A stretch of DNA of 50,674 bases from Rhodospirillaceae bacterium (GTDB lineage: Bacteria > Pseudomonadota > Gammaproteobacteria > Steroidobacterales > Rariloculaceae). The position numbers were made by a program, and so were the translations under genes. Where the stretch lies: the NCBI GenBank assembly GCA_024638465.1, contig JAHEKF010000018.1, forward strand, positions 1 to 50,674. Reading direction: 5' to 3'. The notes beneath the pieces were generated by a model. It was not told the origin of the DNA. It saw only the letters and a list, made by a program, of their open reading frames with translations, and searched no databases. Below, one piece after another: positions 1 to 9,311 of this stretch; the stretch's first letter is position 1; each line of letters opens with the position of its first letter.

Positions 1-1
1 T

Positions 2-1672
2 ACCGCCTACGCCAGTCAGAACGTTGACTGCGAGGCATGCCATGGTCCTGGTTCGCTTCACGTTGCCGCCCCAACGGCGGCGCCGCTCGGGCTTGCGCGT
101 GACACCGCTGCAAGCTGGCGATTCGTCGACGACTCGGGCATCGCGCAACGAGACCCGCAACTCGAGTCCAGGACCGAGCTCGAGACATGCGCGCAGTGTC
201 ATTCGCGACGAAGCCAGTTTAGCGACGACTTCGAACCAGGGGATATGCTGCTCGACAGTTTTCGCCCCTCGGTCCTTGAGGAAAACCTCTACCACGCCGA
301 TGGGCAAATCCAGGACGAAGTCTATGTGTACGGCTCCTTCTTGCAGAGCCGTATGCATGCGGCGGGTGTGAGTTGCAGCGACTGCCACGATCCCCACAGT
401 GCGACACTGCGTTTCGATGGAAATGCGCTGTGTGGTCAATGCCACGTAGCGAGCCGCTACGATCAATCGTCACATCACGGTCACGAGCGAAATACAGCGG
501 GATCGTTCTGCGTGGACTGTCATATGCCCGCGACGACCTATATGGTCGTCGACCCGCGACGTGATCACAGCTTCCGCGTTCCGCGACCCGACCTGACAAC
601 GACGATCGATACACCGAACGCATGCAACGGCTGTCACATCGAAGAGACTTCGGACTGGGCGTCGGCGACGCTCGACGAGTGGTTTCCCGGAGGACGTCAC
701 ACCACCTCGCACTATGGTGAGGCGCTGCACGCGGGGCGTACCTGGGCGGCGAATCGCGGAGAGTCGTTGCGCGAGATTCTGATCGACCCCGGGATGCCCG
801 CCATCGTCAGAGCGACCGCAATCACGCTTCTGGCACAGCAGCTCGACGACGCCGCAATCGAGCTGATCACCGATACCTTGCAGGGCAACGAACCGCTCGT
901 GCAACTCGCTGCGCTCGATGCGTTGCAAAACCTTCCACTGGAAATGCGTGTTCAGCCTGGCCAGAGATTCCTGACGCATTCCTTGAGGAGCCTGCGCATG
1001 GCCGCTGCGCGCGTACTACTGCCCGCAAGGCCCACGCTCAGCGAGCGCCGCGCCAGCGACCTCGACGCGGCGCTCGCCGAGTATCGCGAAGCGCAGTTTT
1101 TTAACGCAGATCGGCCGGAAGGGCTGCTGAATTGGGGAACGACGCTGATGCAACTCGGCCAGACCGAAGCGGCGACCGGGTTTCTCGAGAGCGCGATAGA
1201 AATCGCGCCCTACTTTGCTCCGGCATATATCAACCTGGCCGATACACTACGACTTTCCGGAAGCGAGGCCGACGCTCAGAGCCTGCTCGAGGAGGCGATC
1301 ACCATCAACCCGGACGATGCCGGAGCGCATTTCGCGCTCGGCTTGTCACTGGTGCGCTCCGGTAACGCCGACGCCGCGTTCGATGAGTTCCTTACCGCGG
1401 CCGAACTCGCGCCCGGGTCGCCGCATTACCACTATGTCATCGGGATCGCGCTGAATTCGCGAAACGACCGCGCGGGCGCGCTCATGTCGCTGGCCAACAC
1501 GCATGCGCGCTTTCCAGGGCATCGCGATACGCTGCTGGCACTGGCGACAATCCATCGCGATGGCGGTGAGATCGCCGCTGCCATCGACTACACCAATCGC
1601 CTGCTCGCGCTATCCGCGTCCGACAGCGTGGCCCGAAACCTGCTGGCTGAGCTCGAAGCGCTGGCACCCTGA
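2..1672 (+). CDS. Multihaem cytochrome c with HEAT/TPR repeats (5' end missing)
   Basis: The reading frame is already open at the left edge, so the true start lies outside the window. Six CXXCH haem-binding motifs are visible, at 29-43 (CEACH), 188-202 (CAQCH), 374-388 (CSDCH), 431-445 (CGQCH), 509-523 (CVDCH) and 623-637 (CNGCH). The cytochrome part is followed by a helical HEAT-like stretch (about 760-1010) and by TPR repeats (about 1050-1660) with typical spacing (NWGTTLMQLGQ, INLADTLRLSG, HFALGLSLVRSG). Known relatives are periplasmic electron carriers related to cytochrome c554 or doubled-CXXCH proteins with a TPR tail. A periplasmic location and a redox role with the TPR part docking a partner are inference. 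It converges on the patatin gene with a 6-base gap. The partner reductase is not visible. Confidence 0.85.
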   Translation, partial: TAYASQNVDCEACHGPGSLHVAAPTAAPLGLARDTAASWRFVDDSGIAQRDPQLESRTELETCAQCHSRRSQFSDDFEPGDMLLDSFRPSVLEENLYHADGQIQDEVYVYGSFLQSRMHAAGVSCSDCHDPHSATLRFDGNALCGQCHVASRYDQSSHHGHERNTAGSFCVDCHMPATTYMVVDPRRDHSFRVPRPDLTTTIDTPNACNGCHIEETSDWASATLDEWFPGGRHTTSHYGEALHAGRTWAANRGESLREILIDPGMPAIVRATAITLLAQQLDDAAIELITDTLQGNEPLVQLAALDALQNLPLEMRVQPGQRFLTHSLRSLRMAAARVLLPARPTLSERRASDLDAALAEYREAQFFNADRPEGLLNWGTTLMQLGQTEAATGFLESAIEIAPYFAPAYINLADTLRLSGSEADAQSLLEEAITINPDDAGAHFALGLSLVRSGNADAAFDEFLTAAELAPGSPHYHYVIGIALNSRNDRAGALMSLANTHARFPGHRDTLLALATIHRDGGEIAAAIDYTNRLLALSASDSVARNLLAELEALAP

Positions 1673-1678
1673 CGCCGT

Positions 1679-3892
1679 CTAGAAGATTCGGCCCAGGAAC
1701 AGGTAAAATGCGCCAACGTCGTCCTCCGAACGACCATAGCTCGCGTAGACTGGCCCCACGGGGGTATCGACGCCGACCCAGATCGATCCGCCCAGAATTC
1801 CGCCTCGCGAACTGATGTCGCGGCGGTTCTCCCAGACATTGCCGTATTCGAGCGACACTCCCGCGTACGCCGGAAGAATCGTCAAGTTATTGATTTGCCT
1901 GTAGAAAACAGCACCGACGCGAGCCGCGTTCTGACCCGTCAGCTCATTGCGGTTATAGCCCGACAGATCGAGAAACCCTCCGAGCCGCGCGAACCCGCTG
2001 ACCGGCGCGACGCCGTCCACCGTCGCGTCATAGCGCAACCTCGTCAACAGCGTGTACCGGCCCCAGGTCTTTGCGTAAGCTGCCGCGATCGAGACCTGGT
2101 CGAAATCCGCCTGCGCGCCGAGATCGCTGGGCCTGGAACCACGCCACTCCAGGTGCGCAATCGTACCGTCGCGCGGAAAGGGCAAGCTGTCGACCGTATC
2201 GACCGAGAATCGCGCGAACAGCTCCGTGGCCTCGAAATCCTTGTCGGGCACGACAGCCGGATCGCCGAGTTCCAGCTTGACGTTGGAGCTGGAGCGACGG
2301 ATTCCGGCACGCGCTTCGCCCCAGTTGCCGATGTTTCGTCCCGCGGCGACTTCCAAGCTCGTTTTACGAAGCTGCAACTCGGCAAGCCGATTGCCATTGT
2401 CGAATACGTTGACGACTTCGGATTCCATCCGGAAGGCCGGCGCGAAGAAGTATTGCCCGTCGCGACCGAAAAGCTGATACCAGTCGGCAAGCAGACCCGG
2501 CTCGTCGCCAACCGTCGCTGTCGCGCGCCACTCGCCATTCATTGAGTTGACGCGCTGACGGAGATAGCTCGTCGACAGGCCGAACGTCACGCTCTCGTCG
2601 CCCGACGCGCTGAAGTCGAGACCAAGCTGCAGATAGTTCGGCCCCCATGCGCGTTCATCGAGTTGCAGCTCGAGTCCCGCGCGGTCACCGTCGTAGACGA
2701 CGGCGTAGCGCACATTCTGGTAGATCTGCGAGCCATAGATACGGCTGACGGCATCCTCGATAACATCGACGTCGAGCGGTTGCCCGAGCTGGATATTTCT
2801 GAGATGCCGCTCGATCAGTACATTCGAAACGCCCGAATTGTTTTGCAGGCGGATGAACTCGATTATCGGAAGGTCCGCCCGAGCCGTTGCCCGCTCGGCC
2901 AGCGGCGTGGCAGAAGCGAAGGCCCCAAGTGCGTCGGCATGTGTCATCGCCGCCTCATAGCCGAGCGTGACCGTTTCGCCTATACGATTGAAGCCGGCGG
3001 AGCCGAACTCCTCACCGAACTCCGGGACGATGAGTAAATCATTGTCGCCAAGTCGTTCAATCTGCTCCAGGGAGCCGCGCCGCGTAAGGATATTGGTGAG
3101 CTGTCCGGTAATCGAGAGCACGGAGGTCAACTCATCGCGCGTCAGCATGGGCGCGCTGATGTCGACAGCAATCACGATGTCCGCACCCATCTCCTCAGCA
3201 ACCTGAACCGGAAGATTCATCGCGATGCCCCCGTCGACGAGGAGGCGTCCGTCGATATCCACGGGTGCGATAACCGCCGGCACGGACATGCTCGCCCGAA
3301 GCGCTTTAGAGAGGCTGCCGGAGTCGAGGATGACTGTGTCACCGGTCGCGATGTCGGCGGCCACGGCACGAAACGGAATCGGCAGCTCGTCAAAGTCATC
3401 GATTCGCGAGACGTGAAGCGTCCGTTCGGCCAGGATCAGGTCGATCACCTGCCCCTGCACCACACCGAGCGGCAGCTCGAACTCACCGTTGTTCAAGCCG
3501 GGCTTCTGGTCGACCAGGAACAAATCGTCGTCGCGCTTGCGGCGAAAAGAACGGAGCTGGCGTGGCGTGTCCTCGAGAAAAGCGGAATCCCAGTCGATCG
3601 TGTTGACGATCTCTTCGATCTCATCGACGCTCAATCCCGATGCGTAGAAGCCACCGATAATCGCGCCGATGCTCGTGCCCGCGATCACATCGATGGACAC
3701 GCCGAGTTCCTCGAGAGCGCGAAGCACGCCGACGTGAGCACCACCACGCGCGCCTCCGCCCGACAGGACCAGGCCTACGACAGGATCAGCCGAATCCTGG
3801 TCGGAAGCAGCTATCGATGGCTGAGCGAGCGCGTCGGTCGTCGCAACGAGACCGCAGATCAGCGCGAGCCGACCAATTTTGAAATCAAACAT
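1679..3892 (-). CDS. Patatin-like phospholipase with C-terminal outer-membrane barrel (type Vd / PlpD-like)
   Basis: A 737-residue protein. A signal peptide covers roughly residues 1-23. The patatin domain shows the glycine-rich oxyanion loop (GGGARGG, 45-51), the nucleophile elbow GTSIG (72-76, Ser74) and the catalytic Asp in DGG (220-222), so the lipase dyad is intact. After about residue 350 comes a single POTRA-like segment, then a beta-barrel with alternating polar and hydrophobic strands, ending in Phe as Omp85-type barrels do. Known family: type Vd autotransporters such as Pseudomonas PlpD, which carry a patatin lipase across the outer membrane. The start is supported by GGGAG about 6 bases upstream of ATG. 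It lies downstream of the phosphatase gene on the same strand, 62 bases away. Function is well supported; secretion or retention of the lipase is not known. Confidence 0.9.
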   Translation of the reverse strand: MFDFKIGRLALICGLVATTDALAQPSIAASDQDSADPVVGLVLSGGGARGGAHVGVLRALEELGVSIDVIAGTSIGAIIGGFYASGLSVDEIEEIVNTIDWDSAFLEDTPRQLRSFRRKRDDDLFLVDQKPGLNNGEFELPLGVVQGQVIDLILAERTLHVSRIDDFDELPIPFRAVAADIATGDTVILDSGSLSKALRASMSVPAVIAPVDIDGRLLVDGGIAMNLPVQVAEEMGADIVIAVDISAPMLTRDELTSVLSITGQLTNILTRRGSLEQIERLGDNDLLIVPEFGEEFGSAGFNRIGETVTLGYEAAMTHADALGAFASATPLAERATARADLPIIEFIRLQNNSGVSNVLIERHLRNIQLGQPLDVDVIEDAVSRIYGSQIYQNVRYAVVYDGDRAGLELQLDERAWGPNYLQLGLDFSASGDESVTFGLSTSYLRQRVNSMNGEWRATATVGDEPGLLADWYQLFGRDGQYFFAPAFRMESEVVNVFDNGNRLAELQLRKTSLEVAAGRNIGNWGEARAGIRRSSSNVKLELGDPAVVPDKDFEATELFARFSVDTVDSLPFPRDGTIAHLEWRGSRPSDLGAQADFDQVSIAAAYAKTWGRYTLLTRLRYDATVDGVAPVSGFARLGGFLDLSGYNRNELTGQNAARVGAVFYRQINNLTILPAYAGVSLEYGNVWENRRDISSRGGILGGSIWVGVDTPVGPVYASYGRSEDDVGAFYLFLGRIF

Positions 3893-3954
3893 GAATTACT
3901 CCCGGCACACGCCTGAATGGCGTGGCCTGCTATTCGAGCCACGTACGCTGTAGC

Positions 3955-5793
3955 TCAATCCGCATCCAGGATTTCATCGCGACGTCGCAGAAGCGCGCGC
4001 TGGCGGCGGCGGTCGACGACGTCATCCAGAACAGAAGCCACTAGATCCTCGTTCAGCGTTTCGAGCGCTTCGCGCCACGCCGGGCCGACGGCCAGCTCGA
4101 CGTCACGAAGGTACGCCGGGCGACCCCGGCCGGTTCCCCACGCTGAATCGTGACCGACGCTGATGAGCTGGTAATTACCGGTGTCGTACAGCATCCGATC
4201 GTAGTTCCTGCCTTCGTTCAGGATCAGCGCGTCGAAGACATACATCGCCTGGAACTGATCGCGCAGAGGACACCAGGCGCCAGCGCCTCCGCCCGCGCGA
4301 TTTGTCTCGCTGACAACGCTGCCCGGCAGAAGCTGCAGTGAGCCGAGATTACCGTCGATCTCGCGAATGACAGTCACGGGAACGATGTCGAGTTCGAGCA
4401 ATCGGTCCAGCCGGTAACTGGCGACCTCGGGCAAAAAATCGTCGCGCCTGGCCGGGAAGAATACCGCGTCGATTGTTTCAGCCCCGTTCGCGATCCTGAC
4501 ATCCAGTGAATTCCCGTCTGCGCGTTCCGAAATGCTGACGATGTCCGCCGTCCGCAGCAGTTCTTCGAGCTCCGCCGCGGTCCTTCCGTCCGACTGCGAT
4601 CCTACCCGCCGCGGCGAGCCGTCGAGGGGCCCCGCGTCGGCGGCCGATTCGTATACCGCGCCAAGACTGTCGCCCTCGATAATCAGCGCGGCGGCCTGGC
4701 CGCCGTAATAGTCGCTCAGCATGCCGGTATCGATTCGCAGTACGCGATCGTCCAGTCTCGATTCAATACGCGACGACGCAGTCGGCGTGTGCCCGATCAC
4801 GACGCGGCTCGCACCCACGGTCGCAAGTGCGCCCTGGAGTCGATCGCGCTCGACCGGCGCGCTGCAACCCACGGTACCGCGGTACCAGAGCGGGCTGTCG
4901 CTGGCGAACACGAACGCGAGATTCAATTCTTCCAGCTCGGCTGATCGCGATCGGCTGTCCGCTGGCCAGGAGGCCCGCCCAGCGGCGACCTGTTCCGCAT
5001 ACGCCTCGAGGAGGCCGGGCTGATCGTAGAAATTGTCGGCCTCGTGTAACACACCGGCATCAACCAGATAACCGAGTGCGTCAACGTATCCCGATACCTG
5101 CTCGCTGATCCCGGCGTTTACTCCGGCAGCTCCGATTTCCGCAATCGCGGATGAGAGACCACCGTGCACGAACGCCGTATCGTCGATCACGAGAAGCAAT
5201 GGCTGCTCGATCAGCCAGGCGCCGTACTCGCCATCCGCCGCGAACGCATCGCGATGTGCAAAGAATCCCCGCGGGTATTCTTCGTCGAAGAACGAGCGAT
5301 CGACAGGTGGCTCACCGAGAGCTTCGCGCCGGGCATTCAGACGCATGAACGCATCGTCTCGCCGATCAGCCGATTCATCGTCGGCGAACGCGGCGAACTC
5401 GCCTTCCGCGACGTAGCGAAGATCGCCGGTCAGATTCATGAGCTCGTGATTGCCGAGTACGAGATGCACCGCGCCACCTGCGAGTGCAGCCTCACCCTCC
5501 AGCTTTCTGATCAGGTCCAACGCCGCGCGAGAATCTCTGCCGCGATCGAGCACGTCCCCGACAACAACGAGATGACTGCTTCCGCCGGACCAGTTGCCTG
5601 CCTCGTCAATGACGGTACTTTTTCGCAAGACGTCCACGAACGCTTCATGCGCACCGTGAATATCGGCAACGGCGACGATTCTCTCAACGCCTTCGAAGTG
5701 CCAGTCGTCGACGGCTGCCGCCGGCGAGACGAACCCGAATGCGGCAGCAGTCGCCGCGAGCTGCAACGAAATCAGCAAACGTCTCATGGCCAT
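3955..5793 (-). CDS. Shewanella-like metallophosphatase fused to a kinase-like domain
   Basis: 612 residues, with a signal peptide ending near residue 27 (SPAAA). The calcineurin-like phosphatase domain has all metal motifs: DIHG (44-47), GDVLDRG (79-85), GNHE (114-117), HGGL (210-213), SPLWYRG (300-306) and GHTPT (334-338). SPLWYRG is typical of Shewanella-like protein phosphatases. Such enzymes usually end near residue 380. This one continues for about 220 more residues. That part has a layout like HipA/Fam20C-type kinases: a beta-sheet region, a helix PEVASYRLDRLL (455-466) that would carry the alpha-C Glu, a strand-rich GSLQ segment, then DALILNEGRNYDRML (521-535) and ISVGHDSAWG (544-553) where catalytic and metal loops would sit. 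The catalytic residues look degenerate, so it may be a pseudokinase. The fold assignment is inference. ATG at 5787 is an alternative start. It lies 37 bases after the CotH-like gene and is probably co-transcribed with it. Confidence 0.85.
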   Translation of the reverse strand: MAMRRLLISLQLAATAAAFGFVSPAAAVDDWHFEGVERIVAVADIHGAHEAFVDVLRKSTVIDEAGNWSGGSSHLVVVGDVLDRGRDSRAALDLIRKLEGEAALAGGAVHLVLGNHELMNLTGDLRYVAEGEFAAFADDESADRRDDAFMRLNARREALGEPPVDRSFFDEEYPRGFFAHRDAFAADGEYGAWLIEQPLLLVIDDTAFVHGGLSSAIAEIGAAGVNAGISEQVSGYVDALGYLVDAGVLHEADNFYDQPGLLEAYAEQVAAGRASWPADSRSRSAELEELNLAFVFASDSPLWYRGTVGCSAPVERDRLQGALATVGASRVVIGHTPTASSRIESRLDDRVLRIDTGMLSDYYGGQAAALIIEGDSLGAVYESAADAGPLDGSPRRVGSQSDGRTAAELEELLRTADIVSISERADGNSLDVRIANGAETIDAVFFPARRDDFLPEVASYRLDRLLELDIVPVTVIREIDGNLGSLQLLPGSVVSETNRAGGGAGAWCPLRDQFQAMYVFDALILNEGRNYDRMLYDTGNYQLISVGHDSAWGTGRGRPAYLRDVELAVGPAWREALETLNEDLVASVLDDVVDRRRQRALLRRRDEILDAD

Positions 5794-5830
5794 GCCAGTT
5801 TACCCTGTTCCAGAACCAAGCAATGGCGGG

Positions 5831-6874
5831 CTATCCGCGGCACTGATCGAGCAATTCCTCCTGAACCTGCGCCGGGTCGCTGATGATCGCGAAAGAATCG
5901 GCAAGGTATCGGACGGCGCGTTCGCGGCGCCGATCGCTGACGTCTCCCAGCAGTAGCGCCGACTCGATGTCATCACGCCTTGCCAGCAGCGTTTCTACGG
6001 CACCCGGGATATGATCGTTGTGCACGCAGTAGCCACGGTAGAGGCGGGTCGTGACCGATCGAATCCCGACGGTCGGCGACGGACGAGCGTAGTCTGTATT
6101 GATCAGGCCGACCTGGTCGAAATCGTAGGGCAGGACGATGCGCCCGTCATCGCGGTCTGCGGGACCGATCAGCTTGGTGTTGTGACAGCAGTTGTCGCCG
6201 GCGACCGCCGCGATCGGCGACCAGTCAGTGCTGCCGATCAGGTACTGGAACACCGACAGCAAAGCCGCTCCCGCGGGATCCAACTGCTCGACCCCGATCG
6301 ACTTCACGGTAATCGCGTCCATTCGGGCGCGATCGGCAACTTCCCAGTCTTCCTCGATCAGGAACGCCGCGTCGGTCGTGGTCGACGGTCGGCGTCTTTC
6401 GGTTTCAACGTAGTCGATGGTCAGCCACCTGACGCGAAACGAGCGTTCCGTGGCAGCGTTATATGCGCGGTAAACCTGATATTCCTGCGCGAGATAGTCA
6501 CGATAACTGTCGCGGTCGCGGCAGAGCGTTACGAGCTTGATCCGATTCTGTCCCTCGAAAATCGTGCCATCGAGCTGGCTGCGCCGAAAATTCAGCCAGA
6601 CCGGAGGGAACGTACAGATGTCCAGGCGCGTATTGCCTCGCGCGGTGAGCTCGACGTCCAGAACGATCTCCTCGCCGTTGTCGTCGAGATAACGCACGAT
6701 ACCTTCGAGTTCCGGGCGGTCGCGTCGCTCCCGATAGAGCCGGCGCATCGGGCCTTCGATGCTGAGCCTGAGCGTCGAATCGTCGGCGAACAGCGGCAGG
6801 CCTTCGTCCTGCGCGTAGGCTTCGGACAGCGCTGTCGCGCAGATGAATACGGCCGGAATCCATTTTCGACGCAT
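5831..6874 (-). CDS. Exported CotH/kinase-like protein of unknown substrate
   Basis: 347 residues, starting at the ATG preceded by GGGGA 5 bases upstream; an upstream in-frame TTG (6892) is less likely. Residues 1-21 (ending EAYAQ) form a signal peptide. The body resembles CotH-type and other atypical kinases: RIKLVT with Lys113, an alpha-C-like EYQVYRAYN with Glu131, FQYLIGSTDW with Asp217, and LPYDFDQVG with Asp251/Asp253, in the order expected for an ATP-binding Lys, Glu, catalytic Asp and metal Asp. There are paired cysteines at 229-230 and several others, which fits an exported protein. The match is by motif order, not a database hit. It is immediately upstream of the phosphatase/kinase-like fusion, so the two could act on the same periplasmic substrate. 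An enzymatically inactive binding protein is the main alternative. Confidence 0.7.
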   Translation of the reverse strand: MRRKWIPAVFICATALSEAYAQDEGLPLFADDSTLRLSIEGPMRRLYRERRDRPELEGIVRYLDDNGEEIVLDVELTARGNTRLDICTFPPVWLNFRRSQLDGTIFEGQNRIKLVTLCRDRDSYRDYLAQEYQVYRAYNAATERSFRVRWLTIDYVETERRRPSTTTDAAFLIEEDWEVADRARMDAITVKSIGVEQLDPAGAALLSVFQYLIGSTDWSPIAAVAGDNCCHNTKLIGPADRDDGRIVLPYDFDQVGLINTDYARPSPTVGIRSVTTRLYRGYCVHNDHIPGAVETLLARRDDIESALLLGDVSDRRRERAVRYLADSFAIISDPAQVQEELLDQCRG

Positions 6875-6938
6875 CGGATTTCCCCAAACCAAAAGCGCTT
6901 CGGGTCATTCTAGGCAGACGGGTCCGGCTTGTGAACCG

Positions 6939-8300
6939 CTAGAGCATGAAGAAACAGACTGCCGTGATCACCGCAGCACCCAAAAGATTCAGTCCCAGCC
7001 CTTCGCGAGCCATGGCCCGAATCGGCACCATGCCGGACGAGAAGATGACGGCGTTTGGCCCGGTCGCTACCGGCAACATGAATGCGCAGCTTGCACTCAT
7101 TGCAGCCGGCACCATGAGCAAGCGCGGATCGATCGCCGCACCGACGCCCGCCGCGGCCAGTACCGGCATGAGCAGAGCAGTCGTCGCAGTATTACTGGTG
7201 ATCTCGGTAAGAAATGTGACGCTCAGACAAATCGTCGCCAACAGGATGACGATATGTACGCCGCTCAATGCGGCCAGCGACTCGCCGATGATCTGGCTGA
7301 TGCCCGAACTGACGAACGCGCTGGCGATACAGATACCGCCACCGAAAAGGATCAGTATTCCCCAGGGAATCTTGACCGCACTTTCCCAGTCCAGCAGTCG
7401 CTCGCCCTTGCCGTTCGGCACGAGAAACATCGCGATGACGGAGAGTAAAGCGACACTCGCGTCATTGGCCTGCGGGAGATTCAGCCACGCGCTCCAGCCA
7501 CCGAACGGATCGTTGCGGGTAATCCACGCCAGCGCCGTCAGCAGGAACACGATCAGCGTGCGGCGTTCCTCGGTTCGCCATTCGCCAACGGCGGGCAGCG
7601 ACAGGTTGACGCCCGACGGCAGGCTGCGCGTCACCCATAAGCCGATCAGGGGCACGAACAGGATGACGACTGGCAGCCCCCAACGCATCCAGTCGACGAA
7701 ACCGAGCGCAACACCTGTCGTCTCCTGGTACACCTGCATGAAGATCAGGTTAGGCGGCGTACCGACCGGCGTACCAATTCCGCCGACGTTACAGGCGTAC
7801 GCGATCCCGAGCAGTAGCGCAATCTTGAAGCGCTGGTCCCTGGTGTTCTCCAGCGTCGCCAGCGCTATCGGCAGGAGCATGAGACTCGTCGCGGTATTCG
7901 AAATCCACATACTGAGCAGCGCGGCGGCGGCCATGAAGCCGAACACGACACCGCGCCCGCCACCGCCGAAGATATTGACCATGCCGAGCGCGATGCGACG
8001 GTGCGCGCCACTGCGCTCCATCGCCATCGACAGCATAAATCCGCCGAGATAAAGCAGAATCAGCGGATTGCCGTAGGCCTGGCCGACCTCGTTCGGTGTC
8101 AGCACGCCGACGAGCGGAAACACTGCGAGCGGTAACAGCGCCGTGATCGGAATCGGGATCGCTTCCGCCACCCACCAGACTGCGCACAACAGCGTGACGC
8201 CTGCGGTCCAGCAGACGTCGGGCGGTTGACCCGCCATGCCCAGGCCGAGCCCCAGCGCAAGCGCCGCGGCAGGGCCGCCGGTCAGAATAAGAAGACGCAC
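6939..8300 (-). CDS. SLC13/DASS-family sodium-coupled anion (dicarboxylate) transporter
   Basis: 453 residues, almost entirely hydrophobic helices. The two family signature SNT motifs are present: SNTATSLMLLP in the N-terminal half and TSNTATTALLMP in the C-terminal half, which form the sodium and substrate sites in the known VcINDY structure. AEAIPIPITALLPL near residue 45 is also typical. Substrates in this family are C4-dicarboxylates, citrate or sulfate; the sequence does not tell which. The start is GTG at 8298-8300 without a clear ribosome site. The gene stands alone between the CotH-like gene (64 bases downstream) and the TetR regulator, which is transcribed the other way; whether TetR controls it is unknown. 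Confidence 0.9.
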   Translation of the reverse strand: MRLLILTGGPAAALALGLGLGMAGQPPDVCWTAGVTLLCAVWWVAEAIPIPITALLPLAVFPLVGVLTPNEVGQAYGNPLILLYLGGFMLSMAMERSGAHRRIALGMVNIFGGGGRGVVFGFMAAAALLSMWISNTATSLMLLPIALATLENTRDQRFKIALLLGIAYACNVGGIGTPVGTPPNLIFMQVYQETTGVALGFVDWMRWGLPVVILFVPLIGLWVTRSLPSGVNLSLPAVGEWRTEERRTLIVFLLTALAWITRNDPFGGWSAWLNLPQANDASVALLSVIAMFLVPNGKGERLLDWESAVKIPWGILILFGGGICIASAFVSSGISQIIGESLAALSGVHIVILLATICLSVTFLTEITSNTATTALLMPVLAAAGVGAAIDPRLLMVPAAMSASCAFMLPVATGPNAVIFSSGMVPIRAMAREGLGLNLLGAAVITAVCFFML

Positions 8301-8684
8301 GGTTTGTTGTTATCGACGTTCGGTGCGAGCCAGCGTGGAGCTTACCTGTCCGCCCTTACACAGAGCAACGATTCACGTAATCTCGCCTCGACACCCGTGT
8401 CTCAAGCTCGAATCGCGTCCTCGTCGCTGAATTTTCGTCCATGCTCGCTCCTCGTCTACGACGCTCGACGAGCACTCCGGGCCCTCCCCCGTCGGTCACC
8501 GCAGTCATCAACGCGGTGGTGGCGCTGAGCGTCGGCTCCGGCATCTGTCACCGCCGTGCGAAAAGCGACGATGACCGTTGCGACCACCCCGCCAGAACCC
8601 CGCCCATGGCTACTGCGACAAGCAGGCGGAGATTATGTAAACTCTTTGCATCAATGTCGTACGACCGTTCGCCAGACTAAAAAT
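8301..8684. other. Intergenic region between the DASS transporter and the TetR regulator
   Basis: This is the only gap above 300 bases. It separates two divergently transcribed genes, so both promoters should lie here. Open frames of 60-100 codons exist on both strands but have Arg/Ser/Pro-rich, low-complexity translations and no ribosome sites, so I do not call them. The one structured element I see is a 10-bp perfect palindrome at 8656-8665. No convincing sigma-70 promoter, riboswitch or terminator was found. Confidence 0.6.
8656..8665. promoter_or_regulatory. 10-bp palindrome upstream of the TetR gene (possible operator)
   Basis: GTCGTACGAC reads the same on both strands and ends 19 bases before the TetR start codon. 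TetR proteins usually bind inverted repeats close to their own promoter, so it could be an autoregulatory operator. The arms are short and outside the 10 bases the symmetry is lost except at one outer pair, so chance is possible. Confidence 0.25.
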
Positions 8685-9311
8685 ATGAATAAAGGCGCCC
8701 AGACGAGAGCAACCATATTGAGCCAGGCCATCGCCGTGGCTGGAGTCCACGGACTCGACGGCATGAGTATCGGCCGACTGGCCGAAGTTACCGGTATGTC
8801 CAAAAGCGGACTGTTCGGCCACTTCGGTTCCAAGGAAGCGCTGCAGCGAGCCGTTCTCGATACCGCCGGCGAAGAACATGCGCAGCAGGTACTCGCGCCC
8901 GCCCTGCTCGAGTACCGCGGCGAAGCACGACTGCGCGCTCTGTTCCGGCATTGGCTGGAGTGGCTCGGCTCCGACGCCCGGCCAGGAGGCTGCCCGCTGA
9001 TTTCGGCGGCAACGGAACTGGCGGACCGGCCCGGTGATCTGCGCGATTTTCTCGTCGAGCAGCAGCAGGGCTGGATCGACCAGATTCGTCGCATGTGTCA
9101 GCAGGGTATTTCAGAAGCTACGTTTCGCGACGACCTCGACTTGAGCCAGTTCGCGTTCGAGTTCCACGGCATTGGCCTGGGATTTCACTTCGCGCGACGC
9201 TTTCTCGATGACGATCGCGCACTGGTTCATGCGAACGCGGCTTTCGAGAAGCTGATAAATTCCGCGAAGGGCGTGTCTGAAGATCGAGCAGCCGCCCCTG
9301 GCAGTCGTTAG
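8685..9311 (+). CDS. TetR/AcrR-family transcriptional regulator
   Basis: 208 residues from ATG 8685. The N-terminal helix-turn-helix is clear: [13 protein letters not shown], then [19 protein letters not shown] and [15 protein letters not shown] (residues about 8-60). The C-terminal ligand-binding half ([34 protein letters not shown]) matches the YxaF/TetR_C-type regulators. A longer open frame extends upstream to 8556, but the added residues are not TetR-like, so the shorter start is preferred even though its ribosome site is weak. The gene ends 4 bases inside the end of ahcY, convergently (stop codons overlap at 9308-9311). The target genes are unknown; the neighbouring DASS transporter is a candidate. 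Confidence 0.9.
   Translation: MNKGAQTRATILSQAIAVAGVHGLDGMSIGRLAEVTGMSKSGLFGHFGSKEALQRAVLDTAGEEHAQQVLAPALLEYRGEARLRALFRHWLEWLGSDARPGGCPLISAATELADRPGDLRDFLVEQQQGWIDQIRRMCQQGISEATFRDDLDLSQFAFEFHGIGLGFHFARRFLDDDRALVHANAAFEKLINSAKGVSEDRAAAPGSR

Noticed and set aside
5164..5883. 239-codon plus-strand frame opposite the phosphatase gene
   Set aside because: Wholly antisense to the metallophosphatase core with its DIHG and GNHE motifs; no ribosome site and no similarity noted.
6011..8052. Plus-strand open frames opposite the CotH-like and DASS genes (to 368 codons)
   Set aside because: They mirror confirmed genes, lack domains, and show biased composition (Ser/Thr/Pro/Arg-rich).
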